DNA from: Flavobacteriales bacterium
GTDB taxonomy: Bacteria; Bacteroidota; Bacteroidia; Flavobacteriales; Flavobacteriaceae
Length of the DNA stretch: 64,000 nucleotides
Assembly: GCA_017303755.1 (NCBI GenBank)
Contig: JAFLBS010000006.1
Coordinates: 186,001 to 250,000, forward strand
Direction of reading: 5' to 3'
The notes below the pieces were generated by a model. That model had not been told where the DNA came from. It did no database searches and was given only the letters and a program-made list of their open reading frames with translations. Below, one piece after another: positions 1 to 8,410 of this stretch. Position 1 is the stretch's first letter. Every line of letters starts with the position of its first letter. Made by a program: the position numbers and the translations under genes.

Positions 1-883
1 AACAATTGAACCTGGAGTAATTTTAAAATTCACTATCGACGGAAATATAAATGTAGAAAACAATGGAAAAATAATCGCTGATGGCGATGCTAATAATCGA
101 ATAGTTTTTACTTCTATTGCAGATGATTCGTATTGCGGTGATACCAATGGCGATGGAAATGCAACTTTGCCTCAAAAAGGCGATTGGCTCAATCTCTATT
201 TAAATGGTGGAACAGCAAATAGCTTTAAATACTGTGATTTTCTGTATGCTGGAGCCAATGATGGTGGTTATCGTTGCGCAGTTGTAGTTTCGGTTGCTGG
301 ACCTTCATTCACTTTTGATAATTGTACTTTTGCCCATACGCAAACGGCCTCCAATTTTACGGCTCAATTTGCTTTTTATGCGGGTTCTTACATGAGCAAT
401 CCAGCAATTTCCGTTTTTACTAATAATGTATTTTACGATAATAACGTTCCGATTTACTTGAGTGCCACCTACTCTATAAATTCTAATAATAGTTATAGTA
501 ATCCGTTAAATCCTGCACAGAAAAATACCCGCAATTGTATTTGGATGTATCCTGATGCTGGAACCAACGTTGCTGTTACTTGCAATGAAACAGAAGTTCC
601 ATATGTGATGGATGGTTATTTGCAAAAAAGCACAGGTTCAATGACTATTGGTTCTGATGTTGTGATGAAATTTCCAACTGGAAATTCGTATGGTTTAAAC
701 ATTGCATCATTGACTTTAAATCCAACTGCATTCTTAACCTCAATTAAAGACGATGTACATGGTGGCGATACGAATGGCGATGGAAACGCAACGGCTCCAG
801 CAGCTGGCGATTGGTATGGCTATTGGAATTGGACGACTTCTTCATGGGTAAATGGCGCAAATATTTTATATGCCGCCAATTAA
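1..883 (+). CDS. C-terminal part of a large surface/secreted repeat protein (5' end outside window)
   Basis: The reading frame is open from base 2 to the TAA at 881-883, so this is the 3' end of a longer gene. The TTG at 167 is not a real start, because the same frame and the same kind of sequence continue upstream of it. The visible part is rich in Asn, Thr, Gly and aromatic residues, like beta-helix surface proteins of Bacteroidota. It contains two copies of a module that ends in GDTNGDGNAT followed by GDW (around bases 138-186 and 765-813); the DxNxDGxx loop is the classic calcium-binding (dockerin/EF-hand-like) pattern. No type IX sorting domain is visible at the C-terminus. A strong hairpin terminator follows. 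The exact family is not recognised. Confidence 0.75.
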   Translation, partial: TIEPGVILKFTIDGNINVENNGKIIADGDANNRIVFTSIADDSYCGDTNGDGNATLPQKGDWLNLYLNGGTANSFKYCDFLYAGANDGGYRCAVVVSVAGPSFTFDNCTFAHTQTASNFTAQFAFYAGSYMSNPAISVFTNNVFYDNNVPIYLSATYSINSNNSYSNPLNPAQKNTRNCIWMYPDAGTNVAVTCNETEVPYVMDGYLQKSTGSMTIGSDVVMKFPTGNSYGLNIASLTLNPTAFLTSIKDDVHGGDTNGDGNATAPAAGDWYGYWNWTTSSWVNGANILYAAN

Positions 884-894
884 GAAAAACAGAA

Positions 895-928
895 AACGCT
901 ATTATTTGAAATCATAATAGCGTTTTTT
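895..928. terminator. Bidirectional rho-independent terminator
   Basis: A perfect 11-bp stem (895-905 with 914-924) with an 8-base loop is followed by a T run on the + strand and preceded by an A-rich stretch. It can therefore serve both the surface-protein gene and the convergent HAD phosphatase gene. Confidence 0.85.
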
Positions 929-942
929 ATAAATTATCTTTT

Positions 943-1509
943 TTATTTCTCTTTCAAAAACTTGTAAATTTCTTTCCAACTTATTGTTTGTAAAGCTATA
1001 AAAGGATTAAGTTCTTCTCGTTTGGAGCTGATTTCAGATGCACCTAATTCTTCATCATTATCAATGAAGATTCCTTTTGCTCCAAGGTTTTTTGCGAATT
1101 CTACATCAGTTAACCTGTCGCCTATCATGAATGAATGGGTTAAATCGTAGTTCGGATTATTGATGTATTCTGTAACCATTGCAATTCCGGGTTTGCGTGT
1201 CGGCTTATTTTCATGCGGAAAACTATCATCAATAAATACTTTAGAAAATACGATTCCTTCATTTTCAAATGAGGTAATAATCTTATTTTGAATGCTCCAA
1301 AAAATGTCATTGGGCAATAAGTCAGTTCCCAAACCATCTTGATTGGTAACCATAACCAATTCGTAATCCAATTTACGGGCAATTTTACCCAAATAACGAA
1401 ATACCTCAGGATAAAATTCTAATTCGTCATAAGTATTGAGAATATAATCTGGCGGAGCAGCTTCTTTCACTATGGTTCCATCACGATCGATGAAGAGTAC
1501 TTTTTTCAT
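943..1509 (-). CDS. Stand-alone HisB N-terminal-type histidinol-phosphate phosphatase (HAD family)
   Basis: This is a 188-residue HAD-IIIA phosphatase. Motif I is FIDRDGT with nucleophile D8 and acid/base D10; motif II is VTNQDG (T55); K106 lies in TRKPG; motif III is GDRLTDVE (D131, D135). The sequence resembles the phosphatase half of bifunctional flavobacterial HisB (histidinol-phosphate to histidinol). The protein stops where the imidazoleglycerol-phosphate dehydratase half would begin, and no other his gene is nearby. The Cys residues of the zinc loop found in E. coli HisB-N are absent (SFPHENKPTRKPG). It may be a second copy of HisB-N or act on another phosphate ester; a heptose bisphosphatase (GmhB-like) role is the main alternative. 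Confidence 0.75.
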   Translation of the reverse strand: MKKVLFIDRDGTIVKEAAPPDYILNTYDELEFYPEVFRYLGKIARKLDYELVMVTNQDGLGTDLLPNDIFWSIQNKIITSFENEGIVFSKVFIDDSFPHENKPTRKPGIAMVTEYINNPNYDLTHSFMIGDRLTDVEFAKNLGAKGIFIDNDEELGASEISSKREELNPFIALQTISWKEIYKFLKEK

Positions 1510-1534
1510 ATGTTTTATTTATTCAAAATTAAAC

Positions 1535-1570
1535 AAAAAAACCGCTTTATCACGACAAATAAAGCGGTTT
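1535..1570 (-). terminator. Terminator at the end of the metal export operon
   Basis: A perfect 12-bp stem (1539-1550 with 1559-1570) and 8-base loop are followed on the minus strand by a T run (A run at 1535-1541 on +). It lies directly after the small membrane protein gene that ends at 1591. Confidence 0.85.
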
Positions 1571-1590
1571 TATAGGAAAACAATTATAAT

Positions 1591-2100
1591 TTAATCATCA
1601 TCATCTTCTTCTCCTCCAATAGCAGTTTCTGATTGGGTTGCTCCTGTAGTTGCTGTTCCATTCGCTCTAATTTCAGTATGACGAATTTCACCACCAGTTG
1701 TTCCCGTTTGTTGCGCCAAGAAAACACCAACAGCAGCAACAGTCAAAGCTAAAAACGAAACAAGGTTTGCTTTTGCATTCTTTTTAGCATTCAAATACAA
1801 ACCAACAATTGAAATTGCTCCCAAAAGATAAAGAACCAACGCTAATTTTTCAGCAGCTTCTTCGTGTTCATGGATGATTTGATCAGTAACATTGGGTAAT
1901 TTTTCGGCAATTTCCTCTGCTCCTTCTCCAGTATTCATACTCGCGAAAGAAAATAGCGCTGCCACAATAAACAGGCAATACGCTGTATTTTTAATCGAAT
2001 TGTTTTTAAAAACCAATCCGCCAATCAAAATTCCCAATCCTAATATCGTCCCGATAATTGGAAAGTGGTTTACTACCATGTGCAAATGTGCATCGTTCAT
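1591..2100 (-). CDS. Small integral membrane protein, DUF2231-like
   Basis: The 169-residue protein has about four hydrophobic segments (near residues 9-30, 38-54, 85-104 and 112-130). Its N-terminal HLHMVVNHFPIIG pattern is like that of DUF2231 membrane proteins. An acidic loop rich in E and H (EEIAEKLPN, IIHEHEEAAEK) and a tail ending in GGEEDDDD could bind cations, but this is inference. It is the last gene of the RND-adaptor-VIT-this gene run, 29 bases after the VIT gene, and is followed by a strong terminator. No biochemical role is known to me for this family; the metal link rests on context. Confidence 0.7.
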   Translation of the reverse strand: MNDAHLHMVVNHFPIIGTILGLGILIGGLVFKNNSIKNTAYCLFIVAALFSFASMNTGEGAEEIAEKLPNVTDQIIHEHEEAAEKLALVLYLLGAISIVGLYLNAKKNAKANLVSFLALTVAAVGVFLAQQTGTTGGEIRHTEIRANGTATTGATQSETAIGGEEDDDD

Positions 2101-2129
2101 AATTTTAAAATTTATTGTTTATTTATTTT

Positions 2130-2858
2130 TTATACTCTAACGCCAAATAGGTAACCTACTAAAGCAGATAAAACCATAGCAATTGTTCCCCAAATGGTGA
2201 TTCTCAAAATTGCTTTTTTACTACTTGAACCTCCAGTTTTGGCAGCCATACTTCCTAGTATCATAAGAAAAATCAAAGTAGAACCATAGAGCCAATATTC
2301 CATGTTTTTTATTGGTGCAAAAAGAACAACAAGCAATGGTAATACACCGCCAACACTGAATGCCGCACCCGATGATAAAGCCGCTTGAATGGGATTGGCT
2401 TGACTGATTTCATTGATTCCTAATTCGTCTCTGATATGAGCTGCAAGCGCATCTTTTTCGGTTAGTTCAATGGCAACTTGCATTGCAGTTTCTTTTTTTA
2501 AACCTCTTTTTTCGTATATCTGAGCTAAAATTTTTAACTCTTCTTCGGGCATTTCTTCTAATTCTTTTATTTCGCGTTCAATATCAGCTTTTTCAGTATC
2601 TGTTTGCGAACTCACCGATACGTATTCGCCAGCAGCCATCGACAATGCTCCAGCTACAAGTCCGGCAACAGTTGCCAAAATAATTGGTTCTCTTGTTGAA
2701 CTGGCAGCAGCAACCCCAATTGCTAAACTTGAAATCGATATTATTCCATCGTTGGCACCCAAAACAGCAGCACGCAACCAATTACTTCTGTGAATAAAAT
2801 GACTGTCTAAATAATTATCAATTGTAATTGCGCTCTCTTCTTTTTTTGATTTACTCAT
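2130..2858 (-). CDS. VIT1/CCC1-family Fe2+/Mn2+ transporter
   Basis: This 242-residue protein has the VIT family layout: an N-terminal helix pair with RAAVLGANDGIISISSL and AGLVAGALSMAAGEYVSV, a long charged cytoplasmic helical domain (about residues 88-150, rich in E and K), and three C-terminal membrane helices. In VIT1 this Glu-rich domain collects metal ions. VIT/CCC1 proteins move Fe2+ and Mn2+ out of the cytoplasm (into vacuoles in eukaryotes). It starts 24 bases after the adaptor gene ends, so co-transcription with the RND export genes is likely and fits a role in metal detoxification. Substrate is not decided by the sequence. Confidence 0.88.
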   Translation of the reverse strand: MSKSKKEESAITIDNYLDSHFIHRSNWLRAAVLGANDGIISISSLAIGVAAASSTREPIILATVAGLVAGALSMAAGEYVSVSSQTDTEKADIEREIKELEEMPEEELKILAQIYEKRGLKKETAMQVAIELTEKDALAAHIRDELGINEISQANPIQAALSSGAAFSVGGVLPLLVVLFAPIKNMEYWLYGSTLIFLMILGSMAAKTGGSSSKKAILRITIWGTIAMVLSALVGYLFGVRV

Positions 2859-2882
2859 TGTACTAAAATTAAGTAGTTATAT

Positions 2883-4001
2883 TTAATCGATTAGATCAAA
2901 AACACCTTTGGTAAGCAGTTTCGAATTAGCATTAATTTCCTTGTTCGGAATGATTTCAACTAATTCTTCGGTACTTTCACCTTTCACCACATTTACTTTT
3001 TGAAAGTGATGGCCTTTGGCGTCTTGTGATTTCAATAAAAGTACGAAATTTTTATCGTTTTCGAAGCCTAAAGCGTCTTTTGGTATAGCAAATCCTTTTT
3101 TAGTGTTCACAACTATTTGTGCTTCGATGAACATTCCAGTCAGTAATTTTTGCTTCACGTTTTCATCCAAATGTCCGTGAACATTACTGGTTCTGTCGTT
3201 ACCTTCAATTGATTTGCCAATTAAATGAACTTTGCCTAAAAATTGCTCTTTTGAAGCTTCTGGAACGGTAAACTTAATGGTTTGGTTTTCTTTAATAGAT
3301 AGAATATCTTTTTCAAATACTTTCATTTCAAGGTGTAAAGTTGTCGTATTTACAATTTCCAAAATTACATCTGATGGCATAACTGACATTCCAACATTAG
3401 CATTCATTACGGTTACATCACCCGAAATGGGAGAAAACAACGTTATTGAAGTCACAACTCTTCCACGTTCCACTTGAGTTGGATTAATATTCAACATTAG
3501 TAACTTTTGACGCAACGATTGGTATCTTCCTTTAGCACTTCGATACTCGCTTTCGGCTTTTAGATAATTTTTCTGAGAAGTTATTTTTTCATCGAAAAGT
3601 GTTTTCTGACGTTCAAATTCCGATTTCAAATAGTTAATTTGTTCCGCTACTTCAATATACTCTTTCTGAATATCAACAATTTCGGTGCTTTCGATGGTGA
3701 CTAACGCTTGACCTTTGGTCACTTTATCACCTACTAATAATCGTGACGACTTGATGAAACCACCAATGAAAGTAGTGATTTTAGCTTTATTTTGAGGTGG
3801 AGCATCAATTTTTCCAGATGCTTTAACCGTAACATCAAAATCACTTTCTTTTGGTGTAGCAATTTCCATTTCCATGTTTTTGAATTGCGATGGAGTAACA
3901 GTTATTAAACCATTATTGGTGTCTTCAACGATTTCCTTTTTATCGTCTTTGCACGAAATAAATACAATTGTTAGCGCGAATAAATAAATTAGTTTTTTCA
4001 T
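2883..4001 (-). CDS. RND efflux periplasmic adaptor subunit (CusB/CzcB type lipoprotein)
   Basis: I place the start at 4001 rather than at the upstream ATG at 4058. The shorter form begins with a lipoprotein signal (MKKLIYLFALTIVFISC, lipid on C17), and its start lies one base after the stop of the pump gene. The 372-residue protein has the membrane-fusion layout: a lipoyl-like half (VTKGQALVTIES), a long coiled-coil hairpin (about residues 110-180, IQKEYIEVAEQINYLKSEFERQ), the second lipoyl half and beta-barrel (SPISGDVTV), and a C-terminal membrane-proximal domain. It links the inner-membrane pump to the outer-membrane channel. The close spacing implies translational coupling with the pump. 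Confidence 0.92.
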   Translation of the reverse strand: MKKLIYLFALTIVFISCKDDKKEIVEDTNNGLITVTPSQFKNMEMEIATPKESDFDVTVKASGKIDAPPQNKAKITTFIGGFIKSSRLLVGDKVTKGQALVTIESTEIVDIQKEYIEVAEQINYLKSEFERQKTLFDEKITSQKNYLKAESEYRSAKGRYQSLRQKLLMLNINPTQVERGRVVTSITLFSPISGDVTVMNANVGMSVMPSDVILEIVNTTTLHLEMKVFEKDILSIKENQTIKFTVPEASKEQFLGKVHLIGKSIEGNDRTSNVHGHLDENVKQKLLTGMFIEAQIVVNTKKGFAIPKDALGFENDKNFVLLLKSQDAKGHHFQKVNVVKGESTEELVEIIPNKEINANSKLLTKGVFDLID

Positions 4002-4002
4002 A

Positions 4003-7000
4003 TTATTTGATGGATAGAAATTGTAAATCATATTGTATTTTATTGTAATTATAAACACTTTCGAGGTAATCTACCTGAATTGTTGTAGCATTTTCTAGCG
4101 AAGTAATGTATTGAAAAAAGTCAATTTCACCATGCTTATAACTCATGTTGGCCACTTTGATGATTTCTTTGGCCAATTTTTCGCCGTATTCGGTATAGTA
4201 CTTAATAGCTTCATCGTATTTTAATGCTTCTTCTTTTTTCTGTAAAAGATGTTGGTTAATTCGAGTCATTTCATTTTGTTTGCGCTCTTCCCAACTTTGC
4301 GATTCCAATTGTGCAACTTTGATTTTGGATTTGGTTCCGCCGAATAAAATCGGAACCGAAACACCCAATTGAAACCCGTTTAATCCTTTAGATAAACCGC
4401 TGTTATTTCCTTGAAAATATTCCAAATTAATATCTGGTAAATACTGCTGTTTTTGTAGCTTTTGATTGGTTTGATTGATTTTACTAATGCTTTCGTAATA
4501 CAAACTGTACAAATTTTCAGTAGCGCTTTTCTCTATTTGTAGTTTTGTCAATTTATTTGCTGAAACACGAATTTCCTCTTTCGATTGCAATAACGATTTC
4601 AAAATCTCATAACTGGACTTTTTGTCTTTGTCTATTTGGGCTAATTTTGTTCTGATTTGGCGAAACTTACTCTGAGCCGTAATTTTCTCTAAATAATTGG
4701 TTTCTCCGAGCTCAAATCGTCTATGGCTAGCTTTGGAAAAATTCTGATACAAACTATCCAAATACGTGTACAATTTTTCTTGATGCTGATAGTACACTAT
4801 TTGATTATAGGTTTGCGCAACCGCATTCGATAAATCATTTTTTACAATTTCAAAAGCAGCTTTTTCCTTTTCATATTCGGCTGTGTACAATTTCTTTTGT
4901 GCTCCATAAACTGTTGGAAATAAAAAGCGTTGCTGAATCCCGAATACATTTAACGGCTGATTATTAACTGCTAAATTGTTTTGATCGTAACTGTAATACA
5001 CATTCGTTTTATCAAATGAATACGCTGATTTTATATTGGCGTTGTATTTTTCTACTTGCAATTGTGTAGCCTTGATGGCTTTATTATTTTGATGCGCCAT
5101 TGTAATCAAACTATCCAATTGAACATTATTTTTTTCTTGTGAAAAGGCCAAGGTTGATGACAGAAACAACACTACAATTGTCGCATTAGTATGAATTTTA
5201 AACTTCGCTTTTTTGCCTTCTTTTTTATCTAAAATTTTATAAAGTACAGGCAAAACAATCATGGTTAATATAGTTGCAGTAAACAAACCTCCAATGACTA
5301 CAGTTGCTAATGGTCGTTGCACTTCTGCTCCAGCCGAAGACGAAATCGCCATTGGTAAAAATCCTAAAGCAGCGGCAGCGGCAGTCAGTAAAACCGGACG
5401 CAAACGATCGGTTGTACCTTTTAAAATGAGTTCGTTAATGTCTTTCATTCCGTTGTTTTTGAGTTCTTTAAAATGTTCGATGAGTACAATTCCGTTGAGA
5501 ACTGCAATTCCGAATAGTGCAATAAATCCGACTCCGGCCGAAATACTGAAGGGCAAATCGCGTATCCATAGAAATAGTATTCCACCTACAGCCGACAATG
5601 GAATGGCAGAATAGACCATCAGCGCTTCTTTCACCGAACCAAAAGCGAAATACAATAAAATGAAGATTAAGAAGAGTGCAATCGGAACCGCAATCATCAA
5701 TCGAGTTTTGGCACTTTGTAGGTTTTCAAACTGTCCTCCATACGTAACATAATATCCTGGCGGAAGTTTAATTTTACTTTCAATAATGTTTCGAGCATCG
5801 TCAACAACACTTTGTAAATCGCGGTTTCTTACGTTAATCCCAACTACAATTCGGCGTCGGGTATTATCGCGAGAAATCTTTGCTGGACCTTCAGTATATT
5901 CAATTTGTGCTAATTCTTGCAGTGGAATTTGTTCGCCGTTTGGCGTTGGAACGTATAGATTTCGAAGATTATCAATGTCTTGTCGATTGGTTTTATCGAG
6001 ACGAATCACCATATCAAAACGCTTTTCACCTTCAAACACATTTCCGACTGTTTTTCCGGCAAAACCAAGAGCAATCATTTCGTTCAAATCGGAAATATTC
6101 AATCCGTAACGTGCTATTTTAGAACGATTGTACACTACACTCATTTGAGGCAAACCTTCCGTTTTCTCGATAATTACATCCGAAGCACCTTCTACATTTT
6201 CTATGGCATATTTGATTTGTTCAGCGCGTTTGGCCAATACATTCAAATCTTCTCCAAAAATTTTGATGGCCACATCCGAACGCGTTCCTGAAATTAACTC
6301 GTTGAATCGCATTTCTATAGGTTGCGTAAATTCAATTTCGATATTCGGAATTTGATTGGCGATGGCTTCTTTTATTTTATCGGCCAATTCGTCTTTGCTA
6401 TCGGCAGAAACCCATTCAGACTTTGGTTTTAGTTTGACAATAATGTCGCTTTCTTCCATACTCATTGGATCGGTCGGTACTTCTGCAGCACCAATTCGGC
6501 TCACGACTTGCTCCACTTCTGGGAAATTTTTTAAGATTGTTTTTTCAATTTTGGTTGTAGTAGCAATGGTTTTCGACAATGAAGTTCCTGTTTTTAAAAC
6601 GGGTTGAATCACAAAATCGCCTTCGTCTAAGGTTGGAATGAATTCGCCGCCCATTGTGCTGAAAAGTACTATTGCAAAAACCAGTAATCCTAATGCGCCA
6701 TACATTACTTTTTTGGTATTTCCAATGGCCCAATTAATAACTGGAAAATACCATGAATTCAGTTTGTTGATTAATTTAGAGGAAAATGAATTTGGATTTT
6801 CTTCTTTTGGCTTAAGAAATAATGATGAAACCACCGGAACGTAGGTAAAACACAACAACATCGCTCCTACTAAGGCAAAACTGAACGTCATTGCCATTGG
6901 TTTGAACATTTTACCTTCAACACCTGATAACGAAAGAATTGGGATGAATACTATAAGAATGATTAACTGCCCAAATACAGCCGAATTCATCATTTTGGAA

Positions 7001-8337
7001 GCACTTTTATACGTGATTTCGTCAATTTGAATTTGCTGATCTTCTTTAGATAATGTAGTTAAGTGTCTAGATTTATGAGCGATTTGAAATGCAATGAATT
7101 CGACAATAATCACTGCACCGTCGATGATGATTCCAAAGTCAATTGCGCCTAAACTCATTAAGTTAGCATCAATTCCGAAGATGTTCATGAACGATATGGC
7201 AAACAATAAACACAGCGGAATCACTGAAGCAACAACCAATCCAGAACGCCAATTTCCTAGCAAAAGAACCACTACAAAAATTACGATTAAACAACCTAAA
7301 ATTAAATTTTCAGCTACTGTAAAAGTGGTTTTTCCCACTAATTCGCTTCGTTCTAAAAACGGATTAATATAAACACCTTTGGGAAGTGTTTTCTGAATTT
7401 CGGCCACGCGTTCTTTGACATCGTTGATGACTTGTTTGGAATTGGCGCCTTTGAGCATCATCACTTGACCTAACACCTTCTCACCTTCTCCATTTCCGGT
7501 TATGGCTCCAAATCGATTGGCACTTCCAAATTGAACCTGTGCAACATCTTTAATATAAATTGGATAACCATTCGAATTGGCAACTACTATGTTTTCAATG
7601 TCTTGAATGGATTTTACTTTGCCTTCACCACGAATAAAATAGCTTTGATTGACTTTTTCGATGTAAGCGCCACCAGCAATACTATTATTTTTTTCTAAAG
7701 CTGAAAATACATCCGCCATAGCAATGTTCATTGCTTTTAATTTAGACGAATTAATAGCAACTTCGTATTGTTTTAAATATCCACCCCAAGTATTGATTTC
7801 AACTACACCTTTTATTCCAGATAACTGACGTTTTACTACCCAATCTTGAATAGTACGTAAATCGGTAACAGAATATTGTTCTCTGTATGCGGGTTTTACA
7901 TCCAAAACATATTGATAAATTTCACCTAAACCTGTTGTAATTGGACCCATTTCTGGAGTACCAAAACCTTGCGGAATCTTTTCGGAAGCGGATTTTATTT
8001 TTTCAGCGATGAGTTGACGCGGTAAATACGTTCCAATTTCGTCTTCAAAAACGATGGTAACTACTGAAAGCCCGAATTTTGAAATGGAGCGAATTTCTTT
8101 TACACTTGGCAAATTGGCCATTTCGATTTCAACAGGATACGTAATGTATTGTTCGATATCTTGAGTGGAAAGATTGCGAGAAGTTGTGATTACCTGAACT
8201 TGATTATTAGTAACATCGGGAACAGCACCAATTGAAATTTGGAAAACAGAGAATAATCCAAAAGCAAAAATGGTTAAGGTAAACAGTAAAACAATGAGTT
8301 TGTTTTTTAAGCTAAAGGCAATTATTTTTTCAAGCAT
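4003..8337 (-). CDS. CzcA/CusA-type heavy-metal RND pump fused to a TolC-like outer-membrane factor
   Basis: The 1444-residue product joins two proteins. Residues 1 to about 1035 are a full HME-RND pump with twelve membrane helices. The fourth helix carries DFGIIIDGAVIIVE (D400, D406, E413), matching the proton-relay residues of CzcA (D402, D408, E415), which points to divalent Co/Zn/Cd/Ni-like cations rather than Cu/Ag. Residues from about 1067 are an outer-membrane efflux protein with long coiled-coil helices. Between them lies a segment (about 1047-1066) that looks like a type I signal peptide ending in LAFS before Q1067, so signal peptidase could cut the product into pump and channel. No in-frame ATG lies at the junction. 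The adaptor gene follows after one base. Confidence 0.93.
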   Translation of the reverse strand: MLEKIIAFSLKNKLIVLLFTLTIFAFGLFSVFQISIGAVPDVTNNQVQVITTSRNLSTQDIEQYITYPVEIEMANLPSVKEIRSISKFGLSVVTIVFEDEIGTYLPRQLIAEKIKSASEKIPQGFGTPEMGPITTGLGEIYQYVLDVKPAYREQYSVTDLRTIQDWVVKRQLSGIKGVVEINTWGGYLKQYEVAINSSKLKAMNIAMADVFSALEKNNSIAGGAYIEKVNQSYFIRGEGKVKSIQDIENIVVANSNGYPIYIKDVAQVQFGSANRFGAITGNGEGEKVLGQVMMLKGANSKQVINDVKERVAEIQKTLPKGVYINPFLERSELVGKTTFTVAENLILGCLIVIFVVVLLLGNWRSGLVVASVIPLCLLFAISFMNIFGIDANLMSLGAIDFGIIIDGAVIIVEFIAFQIAHKSRHLTTLSKEDQQIQIDEITYKSASKMMNSAVFGQLIILIVFIPILSLSGVEGKMFKPMAMTFSFALVGAMLLCFTYVPVVSSLFLKPKEENPNSFSSKLINKLNSWYFPVINWAIGNTKKVMYGALGLLVFAIVLFSTMGGEFIPTLDEGDFVIQPVLKTGTSLSKTIATTTKIEKTILKNFPEVEQVVSRIGAAEVPTDPMSMEESDIIVKLKPKSEWVSADSKDELADKIKEAIANQIPNIEIEFTQPIEMRFNELISGTRSDVAIKIFGEDLNVLAKRAEQIKYAIENVEGASDVIIEKTEGLPQMSVVYNRSKIARYGLNISDLNEMIALGFAGKTVGNVFEGEKRFDMVIRLDKTNRQDIDNLRNLYVPTPNGEQIPLQELAQIEYTEGPAKISRDNTRRRIVVGINVRNRDLQSVVDDARNIIESKIKLPPGYYVTYGGQFENLQSAKTRLMIAVPIALFLIFILLYFAFGSVKEALMVYSAIPLSAVGGILFLWIRDLPFSISAGVGFIALFGIAVLNGIVLIEHFKELKNNGMKDINELILKGTTDRLRPVLLTAAAAALGFLPMAISSSAGAEVQRPLATVVIGGLFTATILTMIVLPVLYKILDKKEGKKAKFKIHTNATIVVLFLSSTLAFSQEKNNVQLDSLITMAHQNNKAIKATQLQVEKYNANIKSAYSFDKTNVYYSYDQNNLAVNNQPLNVFGIQQRFLFPTVYGAQKKLYTAEYEKEKAAFEIVKNDLSNAVAQTYNQIVYYQHQEKLYTYLDSLYQNFSKASHRRFELGETNYLEKITAQSKFRQIRTKLAQIDKDKKSSYEILKSLLQSKEEIRVSANKLTKLQIEKSATENLYSLYYESISKINQTNQKLQKQQYLPDINLEYFQGNNSGLSKGLNGFQLGVSVPILFGGTKSKIKVAQLESQSWEERKQNEMTRINQHLLQKKEEALKYDEAIKYYTEYGEKLAKEIIKVANMSYKHGEIDFFQYITSLENATTIQVDYLESVYNYNKIQYDLQFLSIK

Positions 8338-8358
8338 TTTGATTTCATTTTCTACTTA

Positions 8359-8403
8359 CAAAAGTAGAATCGAAATTACACTTGTTGCTTAAGAAAGCCT
8401 TAA
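8359..8403 (-). promoter_or_regulatory. Promoter and predicted response-regulator site of the metal export operon
   Basis: On the minus strand two TTAAG boxes (8403-8399 and 8392-8388) are spaced 11 bases apart. Exactly 21 bases later comes TACTTTTG (8366-8359), a perfect match to the Bacteroidota -7 element TAnnTTTG. The start codon is 22 bases after it. The same arrangement occurs before the gene at 13672. An 11-base direct repeat is typical of OmpR-family regulators, and such a regulator is encoded just upstream. Confidence 0.6.
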
Positions 8404-8410
8404 AACAAAA

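Noticed and set aside
167-883. Separate gene starting at TTG 167
   Set aside because: The frame is open from base 2 and the same protein pattern continues upstream, so it is the end of a longer gene.
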